A stretch of DNA of 64,000 bases from assembly GCA_050944855.1 (NCBI GenBank), contig JBMNRU010000006.1:62001-126000 (forward strand), in the 5' to 3' direction. Below, piece by piece: positions 18,169-27,111 of the stretch. This stretch comes from Lactonifactor sp050944855 (GTDB lineage: Bacteria; Bacillota; Clostridia; Lachnospirales; Lachnospiraceae). The translations under genes and the position numbers were made by a program. Every line of letters starts with the position of its first letter. Position 1 is the stretch's first letter. The notes under the pieces were generated by a model, which saw only the letters and a list, made by a program, of their open reading frames with translations, was not told the origin of the DNA and searched no databases.

Positions 18169-19983
18169 ATGCATAAAGAATTTTTAATGGGAAATGAGGC
18201 AATTGCCCTTGGAGTGTTGGCAGCCGGTGTCAATCTGGTTGCAGGTTATCCGGGTACTCCTTCAACAGAAGTGCTGGAGACAGTAGCCAGGCACAATCCG
18301 GGGAATGTTTATGTAGAATGGTCGGTTAATGAGAAGGCCGGTATGGAGGTTGCAGCCGGTGCAGCGTACAGTGGCGCCCGTGCGATGGTGACGATGAAAC
18401 AAGTTGGTTTGAATGTGGCATCGGATCCGCTGATGAGTTTGGAATATATCGGTGTAAAAGGCGGTATGGTGGTAATGGTTGCAGATGATCCCGGTCCGAT
18501 TTCCTCTCAGACGGAGCAGGATACGCGTACTTTTGCTGCTTTTGCCAAACTGCCTTTGTTTGATCCGTCATCGGTACAGGAAGCTTATGAAATGATTCAG
18601 GAAGCATTTACATATTCCGAGCAGTATCATACGCCAGTATTCTTCCGTTCTACCACACGTGTCTGTCATGGATACGCTTCTATTGATGTGAAGGATCAAG
18701 AGGAATATTACGTAAATTCTCCCGAGGGATTTATTAAGGATTCGTCAAAATGGGTGATATTTCCTCGTCTGTCAAACAGGAATCATAAAAAAATAGAGGA
18801 ACGCAATGAACTTTTGTCTGATGTGTTCTCAGAATATAAGCGGAATTTTATCTGGAAGGAGTCTAAAGGGGCTCCCCGTCGTGGTATTGCCACGCATGGC
18901 ATCAGTTATGCGTATGCCATGGAGCATATGGATGAGGAGAACCATGTCCGTCTGCTCAAGATTACTACCCCGTTTCCATTTCCGGAGAAGCTGGCCGTTT
19001 CCTTTTTGGAGGGTCTGGATGAAGTTCTCTGTCTGGAAGAACTGGATCCGGTTATAGAACGTGCACTCACCTATATTTGTGGAAAATATGGAATCAAAAC
19101 AAAAATTCTTGGAAAGTTGACGGGAAATGTAGCCAATGCCGGTGAAAATTCTATGGAATCGGTTGGCAAGGCGATTTCTGATTTCCTTGGAGGTTCTTCA
19201 GAAGCAGCAGAGGCTGTGGATATGCCGCCTCTTCCGGTACGACCTCCGGTGTTGTGTGCCGGTTGTCCCCACCGTGCGTCCTTCTATGCCGTAAAGCAGG
19301 CGATGCGGGGAAGAAAGACGATTTTCTGCGGTGATATCGGCTGTTATACGCTGGGCAATGCAGCGCCCCTTGACATGGTGGACACCTGTCTGTGTATGGG
19401 CGCGGGCATTAATATTGCCCAGGGGGTCGGACACATAGAGCCGGACACGGTGTGTTTTGCGTTTGTGGGTGATTCTACATTCTTTGCTTCCGGTATTACC
19501 GGTGTGATCAATGCGGTTTATAACCAGGCGAATATGACGCTGATTATATTGGATAATTCCACTACTGCGATGACCGGTCATCAGCCGCATCCGGGTACCG
19601 GACATACCATGATGGGAGAAATCGTGGAAAAGGTCAATATGGAGAAGATTTTGCGGGCTATCGGACTGACAACAGTGGAACGTGTGAATCCACTGTGCTT
19701 GGATGAAGCGGTTGCGTGTGTGCAGCGCGTTGCGGATCAGCCGGGAGTGAAGGCGATTATCTTTCAATCGCCGTGTATTGCGCTGACAAAGCCTGCGGGC
19801 AAGTCGGTGGTAGATGCTGACAAGTGTATCGGCTGTCAGAAATGTATTCGCGAACTTGGATGTCCGGGTCTGATTTTAGCAGACAAAAAGGCAGTTATTG
19901 ATCCGTCCCAGTGTACCGGATGTACACTGTGTGAGCAGGTCTGCCCGTTAGGTGCGATTTCCGGAGGTGGCAAGAATGAATAA
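18169..19983 (+). CDS. iorA: Indolepyruvate ferredoxin oxidoreductase, alpha subunit
   Basis: Large subunit (604 residues) of the oxygen-sensitive enzyme that converts aryl-pyruvates, made by transamination of Trp, Phe and Tyr, into aryl-acetyl-CoA while reducing ferredoxin. An N-terminal pyrimidine-binding domain is followed by a thiamine diphosphate domain (CAGCPHRASF, GDIGCYTLG, then VGDSTFFASG and DNSTTAMTG) and a C-terminal pair of 4Fe-4S motifs (CIGCQKCIRELGCPG and CTGCTLCEQVCP). A GTG at 18157 overlaps the AGGAG site, so the ATG at 18169 is taken as start. It overlaps iorB by 8 bases, with paaK following. Confidence 0.95.
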   Translation: MHKEFLMGNEAIALGVLAAGVNLVAGYPGTPSTEVLETVARHNPGNVYVEWSVNEKAGMEVAAGAAYSGARAMVTMKQVGLNVASDPLMSLEYIGVKGGMVVMVADDPGPISSQTEQDTRTFAAFAKLPLFDPSSVQEAYEMIQEAFTYSEQYHTPVFFRSTTRVCHGYASIDVKDQEEYYVNSPEGFIKDSSKWVIFPRLSNRNHKKIEERNELLSDVFSEYKRNFIWKESKGAPRRGIATHGISYAYAMEHMDEENHVRLLKITTPFPFPEKLAVSFLEGLDEVLCLEELDPVIERALTYICGKYGIKTKILGKLTGNVANAGENSMESVGKAISDFLGGSSEAAEAVDMPPLPVRPPVLCAGCPHRASFYAVKQAMRGRKTIFCGDIGCYTLGNAAPLDMVDTCLCMGAGINIAQGVGHIEPDTVCFAFVGDSTFFASGITGVINAVYNQANMTLIILDNSTTAMTGHQPHPGTGHTMMGEIVEKVNMEKILRAIGLTTVERVNPLCLDEAVACVQRVADQPGVKAIIFQSPCIALTKPAGKSVVDADKCIGCQKCIRELGCPGLILADKKAVIDPSQCTGCTLCEQVCPLGAISGGGKNE

Positions 19984-20548
19984 GAATATTATTTTGTGCG
20001 GTGTAGGCGGACAGGGGACTGTCCTGGCCTCTAAACTGATCGCTGCGGCGGCAATGGAGAAAAATATTCCGGTTATGACTGCGGAAACAATTGGTATGGC
20101 GCAGCGGGGCGGCAGTGTATTCAGCCATCTGCGCATGGGTGAGGGACTGTATTCGCCGCTTATTGGTAAAGGTTTGGCAGATATGATTATTGGTTTTGAA
20201 CCGGGAGAGACAGTGCGTATGCTGCCCTTTCTCAGAAAGGGTGGTTCCGTGGTAGTCAGCAGCCGGGCCATTATGCCTGTCAGCGCTACGATCGGAGATT
20301 CTGCGTACAGCGCAGAAGATATGATAAATTATCTCCGTCAGAAGGTCAGCCATCTGACGATCATTGACAGTCAAAAGGCTGCCTGCGATCTGGGCTCTTC
20401 CAAAGTTTTGAATGTTGTTCTTCTGGGGGCTGCTGTGAGAAGTGGTGAGCTGGGGCTGACATTGGAAGATATTCAGACAGCAATCCGAAATAAAGTGCCG
20501 GAGAAATTTCAAAAGTTGAATATAAGAGCATTGGCTTATACAGAGTAA
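19976..20548 (+). CDS. iorB: Indolepyruvate ferredoxin oxidoreductase, beta subunit
   Basis: Small subunit (190 residues), the 2-oxoacid:acceptor oxidoreductase gamma-type domain that completes the IorAB enzyme. The N-terminus MNKNIILCGVGGQGTVLASK shows the conserved GxGGQG motif, followed by AETIGMAQRGGSVFSHLR, also diagnostic. GGAGGTGG at 19962-19969 supports the ATG at 19976 rather than the in-frame ATG at 19952, which lies inside iorA's iron-sulfur motif. The 8-base overlap with iorA implies translational coupling and fixed stoichiometry. Confidence 0.95.
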   Translation: MNKNIILCGVGGQGTVLASKLIAAAAMEKNIPVMTAETIGMAQRGGSVFSHLRMGEGLYSPLIGKGLADMIIGFEPGETVRMLPFLRKGGSVVVSSRAIMPVSATIGDSAYSAEDMINYLRQKVSHLTIIDSQKAACDLGSSKVLNVVLLGAAVRSGELGLTLEDIQTAIRNKVPEKFQKLNIRALAYTE

Positions 20549-20575
20549 TTACATAGAAAGGTGACATAACTTAAA

Positions 20576-21811
20576 ATGAAGATAAATCAAACACAATTGG
20601 ATCTGGTGAATAAACAGGTTTCCCGCCTGGTTGCCACAGATAGTTTTTATGGAAAACGTCTCAGGGAAGCGGGAATTACGAAAGTAGAGACGGTAGAGGA
20701 TTTTACTAAGCTGCCATTTTCAGAAAAAAAAGATCTGCGTGATGCATATCCCCTTGGACTGATGGTGGTGCCGGAAGAAGAGATCGTCCGTATCCATTCC
20801 TCCTCAGGAACAACCGGCCTTCCGGTTATCATTCCCTATACGGAAAAGGATGTGGATGACTGGGGCGAAATGTTTAAGCGCTGTTATGAAATGGCGGGCA
20901 TTACCAATCAGGACCGGATTCAGATTACACCCGGTTATGGTCTGTGGACGGCCGGTATCGGATTCCAGAATGGTGCGGAAAAGCTGGGGGCGATGGTGAT
21001 TCCAACAGGTCCAGGCAATACCAACAAACAGCTTCAGATGATGGCGGATCTGAAAACTACTGTTTTGTGTGCAACTTCTTCGTATGCTCTGCTTTTGGCC
21101 GAGGAAATTGAAAGACGGGGCATCAAAGACCAGATTCATCTGAAAAAGGGCGTCATAGGTTCAGAACGCTGGGGAGAAAAGATGCGTAACCATATTTCCA
21201 GCGAGCTTGAGATCGAATTGTATGATATTTATGGTTTGACAGAAATTTATGGCCCCGGCATCGGGATCAGCTGTAAATATGACACCGGTATGCATTACTG
21301 GGATGATTATGTATATCTGGAAATCATTGATCCGGTCACCGGCGAGCCGGTACCAGATGGAGAAATGGGTGAAATTGTGATTACCACATTGGTAAAAGAA
21401 GGTGCACCGCTCATTCGTTACCGTACACATGATCTGTCCCGTATTGTTCCGGGCGAGTGCCCGTGCGGAAGCAGATTCCCGCGTATTGATACCATTATGG
21501 GCAGAACAGATGATATGATGAAGATTAAAGGTGTCAATGTGTTCCCAAGTCAGATCGAGGAGATTCTGCAAATGTTCCCGGAGGTTTCCGGAGAATATCA
21601 GATTCGTATTTCTCATTTGGACAGCAGGGATACCATGCGTATTTATGTGGAAACCAACGGACATGTAGATTTTAATGATCTTAGTAAACGTATTGCAGAA
21701 ACGGTAAAGAGTAGAATTGGCTTTACACCGCTGGTAAAAGTAGTTGAAATTGGCGTTCTGCCCCGCAGTGAAAAGAAAACACAGCGGGTTATTGACGAAC
21801 GTTACGACTAA
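20576..21811 (+). CDS. paaK: Phenylacetate-CoA ligase family protein
   Basis: A 411-residue adenylate-forming enzyme that activates aryl-acetates with ATP and CoA, or runs in reverse to make ATP from aryl-acetyl-CoA. The P-loop-like motif SSSGTTGLPV lies near residue 78, DIYGLTEIYGPG near 220, and the C-terminal hinge and lysine region follow from about 310. It stands 27 bases behind iorB. That arrangement suggests that IorAB and this ligase together ferment aromatic amino acids to aryl-acetates with ATP gain. Substrate and direction are inference. A terminator follows. Confidence 0.9.
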   Translation: MKINQTQLDLVNKQVSRLVATDSFYGKRLREAGITKVETVEDFTKLPFSEKKDLRDAYPLGLMVVPEEEIVRIHSSSGTTGLPVIIPYTEKDVDDWGEMFKRCYEMAGITNQDRIQITPGYGLWTAGIGFQNGAEKLGAMVIPTGPGNTNKQLQMMADLKTTVLCATSSYALLLAEEIERRGIKDQIHLKKGVIGSERWGEKMRNHISSELEIELYDIYGLTEIYGPGIGISCKYDTGMHYWDDYVYLEIIDPVTGEPVPDGEMGEIVITTLVKEGAPLIRYRTHDLSRIVPGECPCGSRFPRIDTIMGRTDDMMKIKGVNVFPSQIEEILQMFPEVSGEYQIRISHLDSRDTMRIYVETNGHVDFNDLSKRIAETVKSRIGFTPLVKVVEIGVLPRSEKKTQRVIDERYD

Positions 21812-21837
21812 TCTGTAAAGTTTAGAGATACAGACAG

Positions 21838-21876
21838 GAAAAGTCACTCTTGCCTTTGACGAGAGGGACTTTTTGC
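21838..21876 (+). terminator. Terminator after iorAB-paaK
   Basis: AAAAGTC-A-CTCT pairs with AGAG-G-GACTTTTT around a loop of about 11 bases, ending in a T run. It lies 18 bases before the next start codon. Confidence 0.75.
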
Positions 21877-21893
21877 TCTATAAGGAAATTTGA

Positions 21894-22751
21894 ATGGAAA
21901 AAATAAAGTTACTTACGGCCATGGCCATTGTGGGAACAATTGGTATTTTTGTGAATGAAATACCGCTTTCCTCTGCTGTTATTGCGTGTGCCAGGTCAGT
22001 GCTGGGCACTGCGTTTATCGCTGTGGTGATGGTTTTTTCTCATAAAAAACTTCACTGGGATGCGATAAAGGAAAATGGGCTGCTGCTGCTTTTGTCCGGG
22101 GCGGCGCTGGGATTCAACTGGATTTTATTATTTGAGGCATATAAGTATACCACAGTTGCCATTGCCACATTGTGCTACTATATGGCACCGGTATTTGTTA
22201 TTATTCTTTCTCCGGTTGTGTTAAAGGAGAAACTTACATGGAGAAAGTGTATATGTACTGCGGGCGCCGTTTTTGGTGCCGTGATGATCTCCGGGGCGCT
22301 GGGCGGCAGTATGCAGGGCGGCAGAGGAATCTTTTTGGGGCTTTGTGCAGCAACATTGTATTGTTTTATTATTTTGATGAATAAGAGTTTGCATGATATC
22401 GAAGGTTTGGAGAGAACCCTTTGTCAGCTGGGTGTTTCCGCAGTGGTTATGGTATTATATACGATGATGACAGTAGATATCCGTGCCTTGGAGTTTACCC
22501 GGCATTCTGTAGTTCTGCTGCTTGTAGTGGGAATTATTCACACGGGTATCGTATATATGTTTTTCTTTTCTGCAGTGGGGAAATTGCCGGCGCAGACTTC
22601 TTCTGTGTTAAGTTACATAGACCCGATTGTGGCGGTCCTTTTGTCCGCCGTTCTTTTGCATCAGTCTATGACAATCATGCAGATAATGGGAATGGTGTTG
22701 ATTCTGGGAAGTACTCTGATGAGTGAACTATTGCCGGAGAAGGAGAGGTAA
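21894..22751 (+). CDS. EamA/DMT-superfamily transporter
   Basis: A 285-residue, very hydrophobic protein with about ten predicted transmembrane helices in two repeated halves, the EamA (DUF6) design. The first half opens with MAIVGTIGIFVNEIPLSSAV, and each half ends with a helix like LAYYMAPVFVIILSPVVLKE (first) and LSYIDPIVAVLLSAVLL (second), a conserved feature of this family. Such proteins usually export amino acids or other metabolites, but the substrate cannot be read from sequence. It is followed 2 bases later by an acetyltransferase gene, so the two are probably co-transcribed. Confidence 0.88.
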   Translation: MEKIKLLTAMAIVGTIGIFVNEIPLSSAVIACARSVLGTAFIAVVMVFSHKKLHWDAIKENGLLLLLSGAALGFNWILLFEAYKYTTVAIATLCYYMAPVFVIILSPVVLKEKLTWRKCICTAGAVFGAVMISGALGGSMQGGRGIFLGLCAATLYCFIILMNKSLHDIEGLERTLCQLGVSAVVMVLYTMMTVDIRALEFTRHSVVLLLVVGIIHTGIVYMFFFSAVGKLPAQTSSVLSYIDPIVAVLLSAVLLHQSMTIMQIMGMVLILGSTLMSELLPEKER

Positions 22752-22753
22752 AG

Positions 22754-23293
22754 ATGGATAAGGAAACTACATGGTTGATCCGTAAGGCATCTGTGGATGA
22801 ATACAAGGCGGTCAGGAAATTTTATCATGATCTGATCGATCGGATGCAGGATGCCCAATATGGACCGGGATGGGAAAAAGAGGTGTATCCTTCGGATGCT
22901 TATCTTAAGGAATCTCTTGAGAAACAGGAGCTCTTTGTGGGTATCCAGGATGGTCAGATCATCGCAGCTATGATCATAAATCACAGCTGTAATGAAAGCT
23001 ATAAAAAGGTACAGTTTTCCACTACATTTGCAGAAAATGAGGTTATGGTGATCCATGCGTTGGGAGTCCTTCCTGACTTTGGACGGAACGGATATGGAAA
23101 GAAACTGGTGGAAAAAGCCGTTTCTTACGCAAAAGAATACGAACAGAAGGCACTTCGTCTGGATGTGCTGGGAGGCAACCTGCCGGCAGAGAAGTTATAT
23201 ACCGGCATAGGATTCCGGTATATCAGTACGATTCCTATGTTCTATGAGGATACCGGATGGACAGAGTACAAGGTCTATGAATATCTTTTGTAA
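22754..23293 (+). CDS. GNAT-family N-acetyltransferase
   Basis: A 179-residue protein of the GNAT fold. The acetyl-CoA-binding region reads VIHALGVLPDFGRNGYGKKLVEKAV (given in parts: VIHALGVLPD, then RNGYGKKLVE), near residues 97-120, and is followed by a YTGIGFRYIS-type beta-strand near 155-165, both usual for the family. The substrate is unknown. It follows the EamA transporter by 2 bases and precedes the MATE efflux gene by 19, which suggests a detoxification or export unit, though this is only context. Confidence 0.85.
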   Translation: MDKETTWLIRKASVDEYKAVRKFYHDLIDRMQDAQYGPGWEKEVYPSDAYLKESLEKQELFVGIQDGQIIAAMIINHSCNESYKKVQFSTTFAENEVMVIHALGVLPDFGRNGYGKKLVEKAVSYAKEYEQKALRLDVLGGNLPAEKLYTGIGFRYISTIPMFYEDTGWTEYKVYEYLL

Positions 23294-23312
23294 AAGGTAT
23301 GAGGATGATATC

Positions 23313-24692
23313 ATGAGTAGGAAAAGCAAAAAAAAGTATGAAATAGATATGTGCAGCGGTTCCGTATTGAAAAAGCTGCTGCTTTTTGCGGTACCGCTTA
23401 TGTTTTCAAGCATGCTTCAGCTGCTGTTTAATGCCGCAGATATTGTTATCGTGGGACGGTTTGCGGGGGATAATTCTCTGGCGGCAGTGGGATCGAATAC
23501 AGCATTGATCGGTCTGATGACAAATCTGTTTGTGGGCCTGTCCGTAGGTGTTAATGTGCTGGCTGCCCGGCTTTACGGAGCAGGAGAAAAAGAAGAGCTG
23601 AACAGAGCAGTCCATACGGCAATGCTGTTAAGTATGATCAGCGGCGTTTTATTGACTGTTATCGGCATTTTTATGGCAAAGAAGATTTTGATCTGGATGC
23701 ATGCACCGGAGGATGTGCTGGAATTGGCGGCCGTCTATCTGAGAACATATTTTTTTGGCATGCCGGCCATGATGATCTATAATTTCGGAAGCGCCGTTCT
23801 GCGTGCTGTGGGAGACACAAAGCGACCATTGTATTATCTGTCTGCGGCGGGATTGATCAATCTGCTTTTGAATATGCTCTTTGTAATCGTACTGCATTTG
23901 GATGTGTTTGGTGTAGGACTGGCAACAGTAATCTCACAAAGCATAGCGGCATTTTTGATGGTACACTGCCTGTTAAAGGAAGAAGGTGTATTAAAATTAA
24001 CGCCGGGGAATCTTCGTTTGGATAAAAAAGAACTGCTGCATATCCTGCGGGTGGGAATACCTGCCGGCGTGCAGAATATCCTATATGACATGTCTAATGT
24101 GGTGGTACAGGCGTCCATTAATATTTTTGGTGCCGTGGTAGTGGCGGCAAATTCTGCTGCGGAGAGTATCGAAAACTTTGTTCTGTTTGGGATGATGGCA
24201 TTTAGTCAGGTAATTCTTTCTTTTGTAGGACAAAACATAGGCCGTGGGGAAATGAAGCGTATTGGCCGCGGTGTACTGGTGGGAATTCTTTGTTCTGTCG
24301 GAGCGGGATTGCTGCTGGGAGGAGGCGTATTGATTTTTGGCGAACAGCTGCTGGGCCTCTATACTTCCAGTGATGACGTGGTCCGAGAGGGGATGATCCG
24401 TTTACAGCTGATTCTTCTGGCTTATCCGCTGTGCGGTGCCCTGGACGGACTGGTGAGTGCTATGAGAGGCATGGGACAGGCTTTTATCCCTACAGGGATT
24501 ACTCTTTTGGGTGTCTGTGGCCTGCGTCTGATTTGGATGGCGACTGTGTTTCAGACAGCGGCATTTCATCGAGTAGAAACCATTTATGTTGTCTATCCCA
24601 TTAGCTGGCTTGTTACATTGTGCGCACAGTTTATTTGCTTTATTGTGATAAAGAGAAAAGTTACAAAAGTATTTGCAGAAGCAAACATATGA
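23313..24692 (+). CDS. MATE-family efflux transporter
   Basis: A 459-residue membrane protein with about twelve helices arranged as two MatE repeats. It begins with a short basic N-terminus, then VLKKLLLFAVPLMFSSMLQL and the typical ADIVIVGRFAGDNSLAAVG segment of the family. MATE proteins exchange cationic drugs or metabolites for sodium or protons. An upstream ATG at 23244 in frame lies within the acetyltransferase gene, and the start at 23313 behind GAGGATG is preferred. No substrate can be named. The neighbouring export and acetyltransferase genes suggest a common theme of small-molecule handling. Confidence 0.9.
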   Translation: MSRKSKKKYEIDMCSGSVLKKLLLFAVPLMFSSMLQLLFNAADIVIVGRFAGDNSLAAVGSNTALIGLMTNLFVGLSVGVNVLAARLYGAGEKEELNRAVHTAMLLSMISGVLLTVIGIFMAKKILIWMHAPEDVLELAAVYLRTYFFGMPAMMIYNFGSAVLRAVGDTKRPLYYLSAAGLINLLLNMLFVIVLHLDVFGVGLATVISQSIAAFLMVHCLLKEEGVLKLTPGNLRLDKKELLHILRVGIPAGVQNILYDMSNVVVQASINIFGAVVVAANSAAESIENFVLFGMMAFSQVILSFVGQNIGRGEMKRIGRGVLVGILCSVGAGLLLGGGVLIFGEQLLGLYTSSDDVVREGMIRLQLILLAYPLCGALDGLVSAMRGMGQAFIPTGITLLGVCGLRLIWMATVFQTAAFHRVETIYVVYPISWLVTLCAQFICFIVIKRKVTKVFAEANI

Positions 24693-24717
24693 TAAAAGAA
24701 ACAGAAAGGAGATATCT

Positions 24718-25740
24718 ATGAAAGCGTTATTTATTGGCGGAACGGGAACCATCAGTACAGAGGTGACAAAATTATTTGTGAAAAACGGCGGAGATCTGTA
24801 TCTTTTAAACCGGGGACAGAGAAAGCGTCAGATTCCGGAAGGAGTAAAAGTGCTGATTGGTGATATCAACGATGAAGAAGGTGTTGCGAAACTTCTGGAA
24901 GGTCATTTCTTTGATGTGATTGTGGACTTTCAGTGTTTCAACGCGGAACAGGCAGAGAGGGATTTTCGTCTGTTTCATGGAAAGACAAAGCAGTATATTG
25001 TCATCAGCTCTGCGGCCGGCTATATGAAGCCATGTGCGAATTCTCCAATCGTGGAGAGCATGCCTCTGCGCAATCCGTACTGGGAATATGCCCGTGACAA
25101 GATTGCCCTGGAGACTGTAATGCACCGGCATTTCAGAGAGGATAATTTCCCGGTAACGATCGTACGTCCAAGCCACACCTACGGGGAACGCAATCAGGTG
25201 GTAGACTGCTGGACAGTATTGACCAGAATCCGAAAAGGAAAACCCGTCATCATTCATGGAGACGGCACCACTCTCTGGACATTAACCCACAGCCGCGATT
25301 TTGCAAAAGCATTTGTGGGATTGATGGGAAATATCCATGCAATCGGTGATACCGTACACATTACCTCTGACGAAGCGCTGACCTGGAATCAGATTTTTGA
25401 GATTATTGCAGATATCTTCGGGGTAAAATTAAACGCCGTGCATGTATCGACGGAATTTATCGCAGATACCAGAGAAGAGTTGAGAGGCGGATATTTTGGA
25501 GACCGGTCCAATAATGTGGTTTTTGATAATTCCAGAATTAAGAGTTATGTTCCGGATTTTGTGGCGAAGATCCCATTTGCAGAGGGATATAAGGAAGTGG
25601 TAGCATACTATCTGGCACATCCTGAACTGCAGGAAGAAGATCCGGATTACAGTGCATGGTGTGACGCCGTGGCAGAGGAACATCAGGCTGCTATTGAACG
25701 GGTAAATAAAAGACTGGGGAATTTAGTGTATTCAAAGTAA
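24718..25740 (+). CDS. NAD-dependent epimerase/reductase (extended SDR)
   Basis: A 340-residue Rossmann protein of the extended short-chain dehydrogenase type. The dinucleotide-binding motif is at the very N-terminus (MKALFIGGTGTIST, GxxGxxS-like), an active-site YARDK stands near residue 123, and RPSHTYGE follows near 150. This subtype resembles plant CSP41-like or isoflavone-reductase-like SDRs seen in clostridia; the substrate is unknown. AAAGGAG lies 7 bases before the ATG at 24718, while the upstream ATG at 24673 lies inside the MATE gene. A terminator follows. Confidence 0.85.
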   Translation: MKALFIGGTGTISTEVTKLFVKNGGDLYLLNRGQRKRQIPEGVKVLIGDINDEEGVAKLLEGHFFDVIVDFQCFNAEQAERDFRLFHGKTKQYIVISSAAGYMKPCANSPIVESMPLRNPYWEYARDKIALETVMHRHFREDNFPVTIVRPSHTYGERNQVVDCWTVLTRIRKGKPVIIHGDGTTLWTLTHSRDFAKAFVGLMGNIHAIGDTVHITSDEALTWNQIFEIIADIFGVKLNAVHVSTEFIADTREELRGGYFGDRSNNVVFDNSRIKSYVPDFVAKIPFAEGYKEVVAYYLAHPELQEEDPDYSAWCDAVAEEHQAAIERVNKRLGNLVYSK

Positions 25741-25751
25741 AAGCAAGAAGA

Positions 25752-25779
25752 AAGGGGCTGCTACGGCAGCCTCTTTTTT
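25752..25779 (+). terminator. Terminator after the SDR gene
   Basis: A tight hairpin, GGGGCTGC-TAC-GGCAGCCTC, is followed by TTTTTT. It is compact and strong. Confidence 0.88.
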
Positions 25780-25791
25780 CTGTGCGATAAA

Positions 25792-25820
25792 TTGACAAAA
25801 TATAAGAGAAAAAATATAAT
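25792..25820 (+). promoter_or_regulatory. Consensus sigma-A promoter for the DUF554 gene
   Basis: TTGACA at 25792-25797 and TATAAT at 25815-25820, spacer 17: a full consensus match, directly after the preceding terminator. Confidence 0.9.
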
Positions 25821-25877
25821 GTACATGTTATATTCAGGCATTTTACGAAGAACTTTTGAGTAAAGGACAGCAGAAAA

Positions 25878-26597
25878 ATGGTGGGAATCGGAACAATCGT
25901 AAATGGTGCGGCAGTGATCGCGGGAGGGATCATCGGCCTTTGTTGTAAGAAAGGCATGAGCCAGCGATTTCAGGATATTATTATGCAGGCCGCAGGCCTG
26001 GCAGTGTTGTTTATCGGCATTTCCGGGGCATTGGAGAAAATGTTCGCAGTGCAGGATGGCAGTATCAGCACCCATGGAACGATGATGGTGGTGCTTTCCC
26101 TGGTGATCGGTGCGTTTATCGGGGAATTGTTAAATATTGAGAAACATATAGAAGATCTGGGAGAGTGGCTGAAAAAGAAATTGAAAAGTGAAGGGGATTC
26201 TCTTTTCATGGAAGGATTTTTAACCACATCCCTGACTATTTGCATTGGTGCTATGGCTGTGGTGGGTTCTTTACAGGACGGGCTGTTGGGAGATCCTTCA
26301 ATGCTGTTTACAAAAGCAATATTAGATGGTGTGATTGTCATCGTATTTGCAGCTGCATTTGGAAAGGGTGCGATCTGCTCTGTAGTTCCCCTTGTATTGT
26401 TTCAGGGAAGTATCACTTTGTTTGCAAAGTTGATAGAACCATTTTTGACAAACAGGATGATTGACGGTATGTCGATGATCGGCTCCATGCTGATTTTCTG
26501 TGTGGGATTGAATATACTTTTCCCAAAGAAAATGAAGGTAGCGAATATGCTTCCGTCATTGGTGATAGCAGTGATTTATGTAGTGCTGGGCTTTTAA
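25878..26597 (+). CDS. DUF554 family membrane protein
   Basis: A 239-residue integral membrane protein with about seven hydrophobic segments. It starts MVGIGTIVNGAAVIAGGIIG and carries LVIGAFIGELLNIEKHIEDLG, as in the DUF554 (YdfK-like) family, whose function is not established, although transport has been suggested. The end of the gene reads GLNILFPKKMKVANMLPSL, also conserved. It has a consensus promoter of its own and is followed 14 bases later by ogt. No substrate or role can be inferred from this sequence. Confidence 0.87.
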   Translation: MVGIGTIVNGAAVIAGGIIGLCCKKGMSQRFQDIIMQAAGLAVLFIGISGALEKMFAVQDGSISTHGTMMVVLSLVIGAFIGELLNIEKHIEDLGEWLKKKLKSEGDSLFMEGFLTTSLTICIGAMAVVGSLQDGLLGDPSMLFTKAILDGVIVIVFAAAFGKGAICSVVPLVLFQGSITLFAKLIEPFLTNRMIDGMSMIGSMLIFCVGLNILFPKKMKVANMLPSLVIAVIYVVLGF

Positions 26598-26611
26598 TGG
26601 GAGGATGAACT

Positions 26612-27085
26612 ATGAAAGAACGTGATGGCTGGAATTATTCTTTTCCCATCGGTGATTTGGAGATAGAAGCGGATGGCACGGGGATAACTTATATCGGTTT
26701 TTTGAAACAGGACACAGAGCCAAACTGCAGAAGGCGGGAAACGCCCATGATTGTGGAGGCGAAACGGCAGTTAGATGAATATTTTGCGGGCAGACGGAAA
26801 GAATTTGACTTTCCCTTATCCATGCAGGGCACGCCATTTCAGAAAAAGGTATGGAAGGCTCTGCGGCAGATTCCCTATGGGGAAACCCGTTCTTATCAGG
26901 AGATTGCAGAGGCAGTGGGAAATCAGAAGGCCTGCCGTGCGGTGGGGATGGCGAATCATCACAATCCGGTACTTATCGCGGTGCCCTGTCACCGCGTCAT
27001 TGGAAAAAATGGAAGCCTGGTAGGATATGGTGGTGGCCTGGATGTAAAGAAGCAGTTATTAGAATTGGAAAAGCAGTTTACATAA
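26612..27085 (+). CDS. ogt: Methylated-DNA--protein-cysteine S-methyltransferase
   Basis: A 157-residue suicide DNA-repair protein that removes methyl groups from O6-methylguanine. The active site IAVPCHRVIGKNGSLVGYGG is intact, with acceptor Cys126, and the helix-turn-helix containing YQEIAEAVGNQKACRAVG recognises DNA. The N-terminal domain is short. A GGGAGG ribosome binding site precedes the ATG. It is followed 26 bases later by the FmdE-like gene, with which it is probably co-transcribed. The family is certain; ogt versus adaB naming is a matter of convention. Confidence 0.95.
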   Translation: MKERDGWNYSFPIGDLEIEADGTGITYIGFLKQDTEPNCRRRETPMIVEAKRQLDEYFAGRRKEFDFPLSMQGTPFQKKVWKALRQIPYGETRSYQEIAEAVGNQKACRAVGMANHHNPVLIAVPCHRVIGKNGSLVGYGGGLDVKKQLLELEKQFT

Positions 27086-27111
27086 GAAATAGACGGAATA
27101 GGAGAAGTGTG

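Noticed and set aside
26851..27111. Upstream extension of the FmdE-like protein into ogt
   Set aside because: The frame is open, but it overlaps the ogt active site region in another frame, and a good RBS supports the ATG at 27112.
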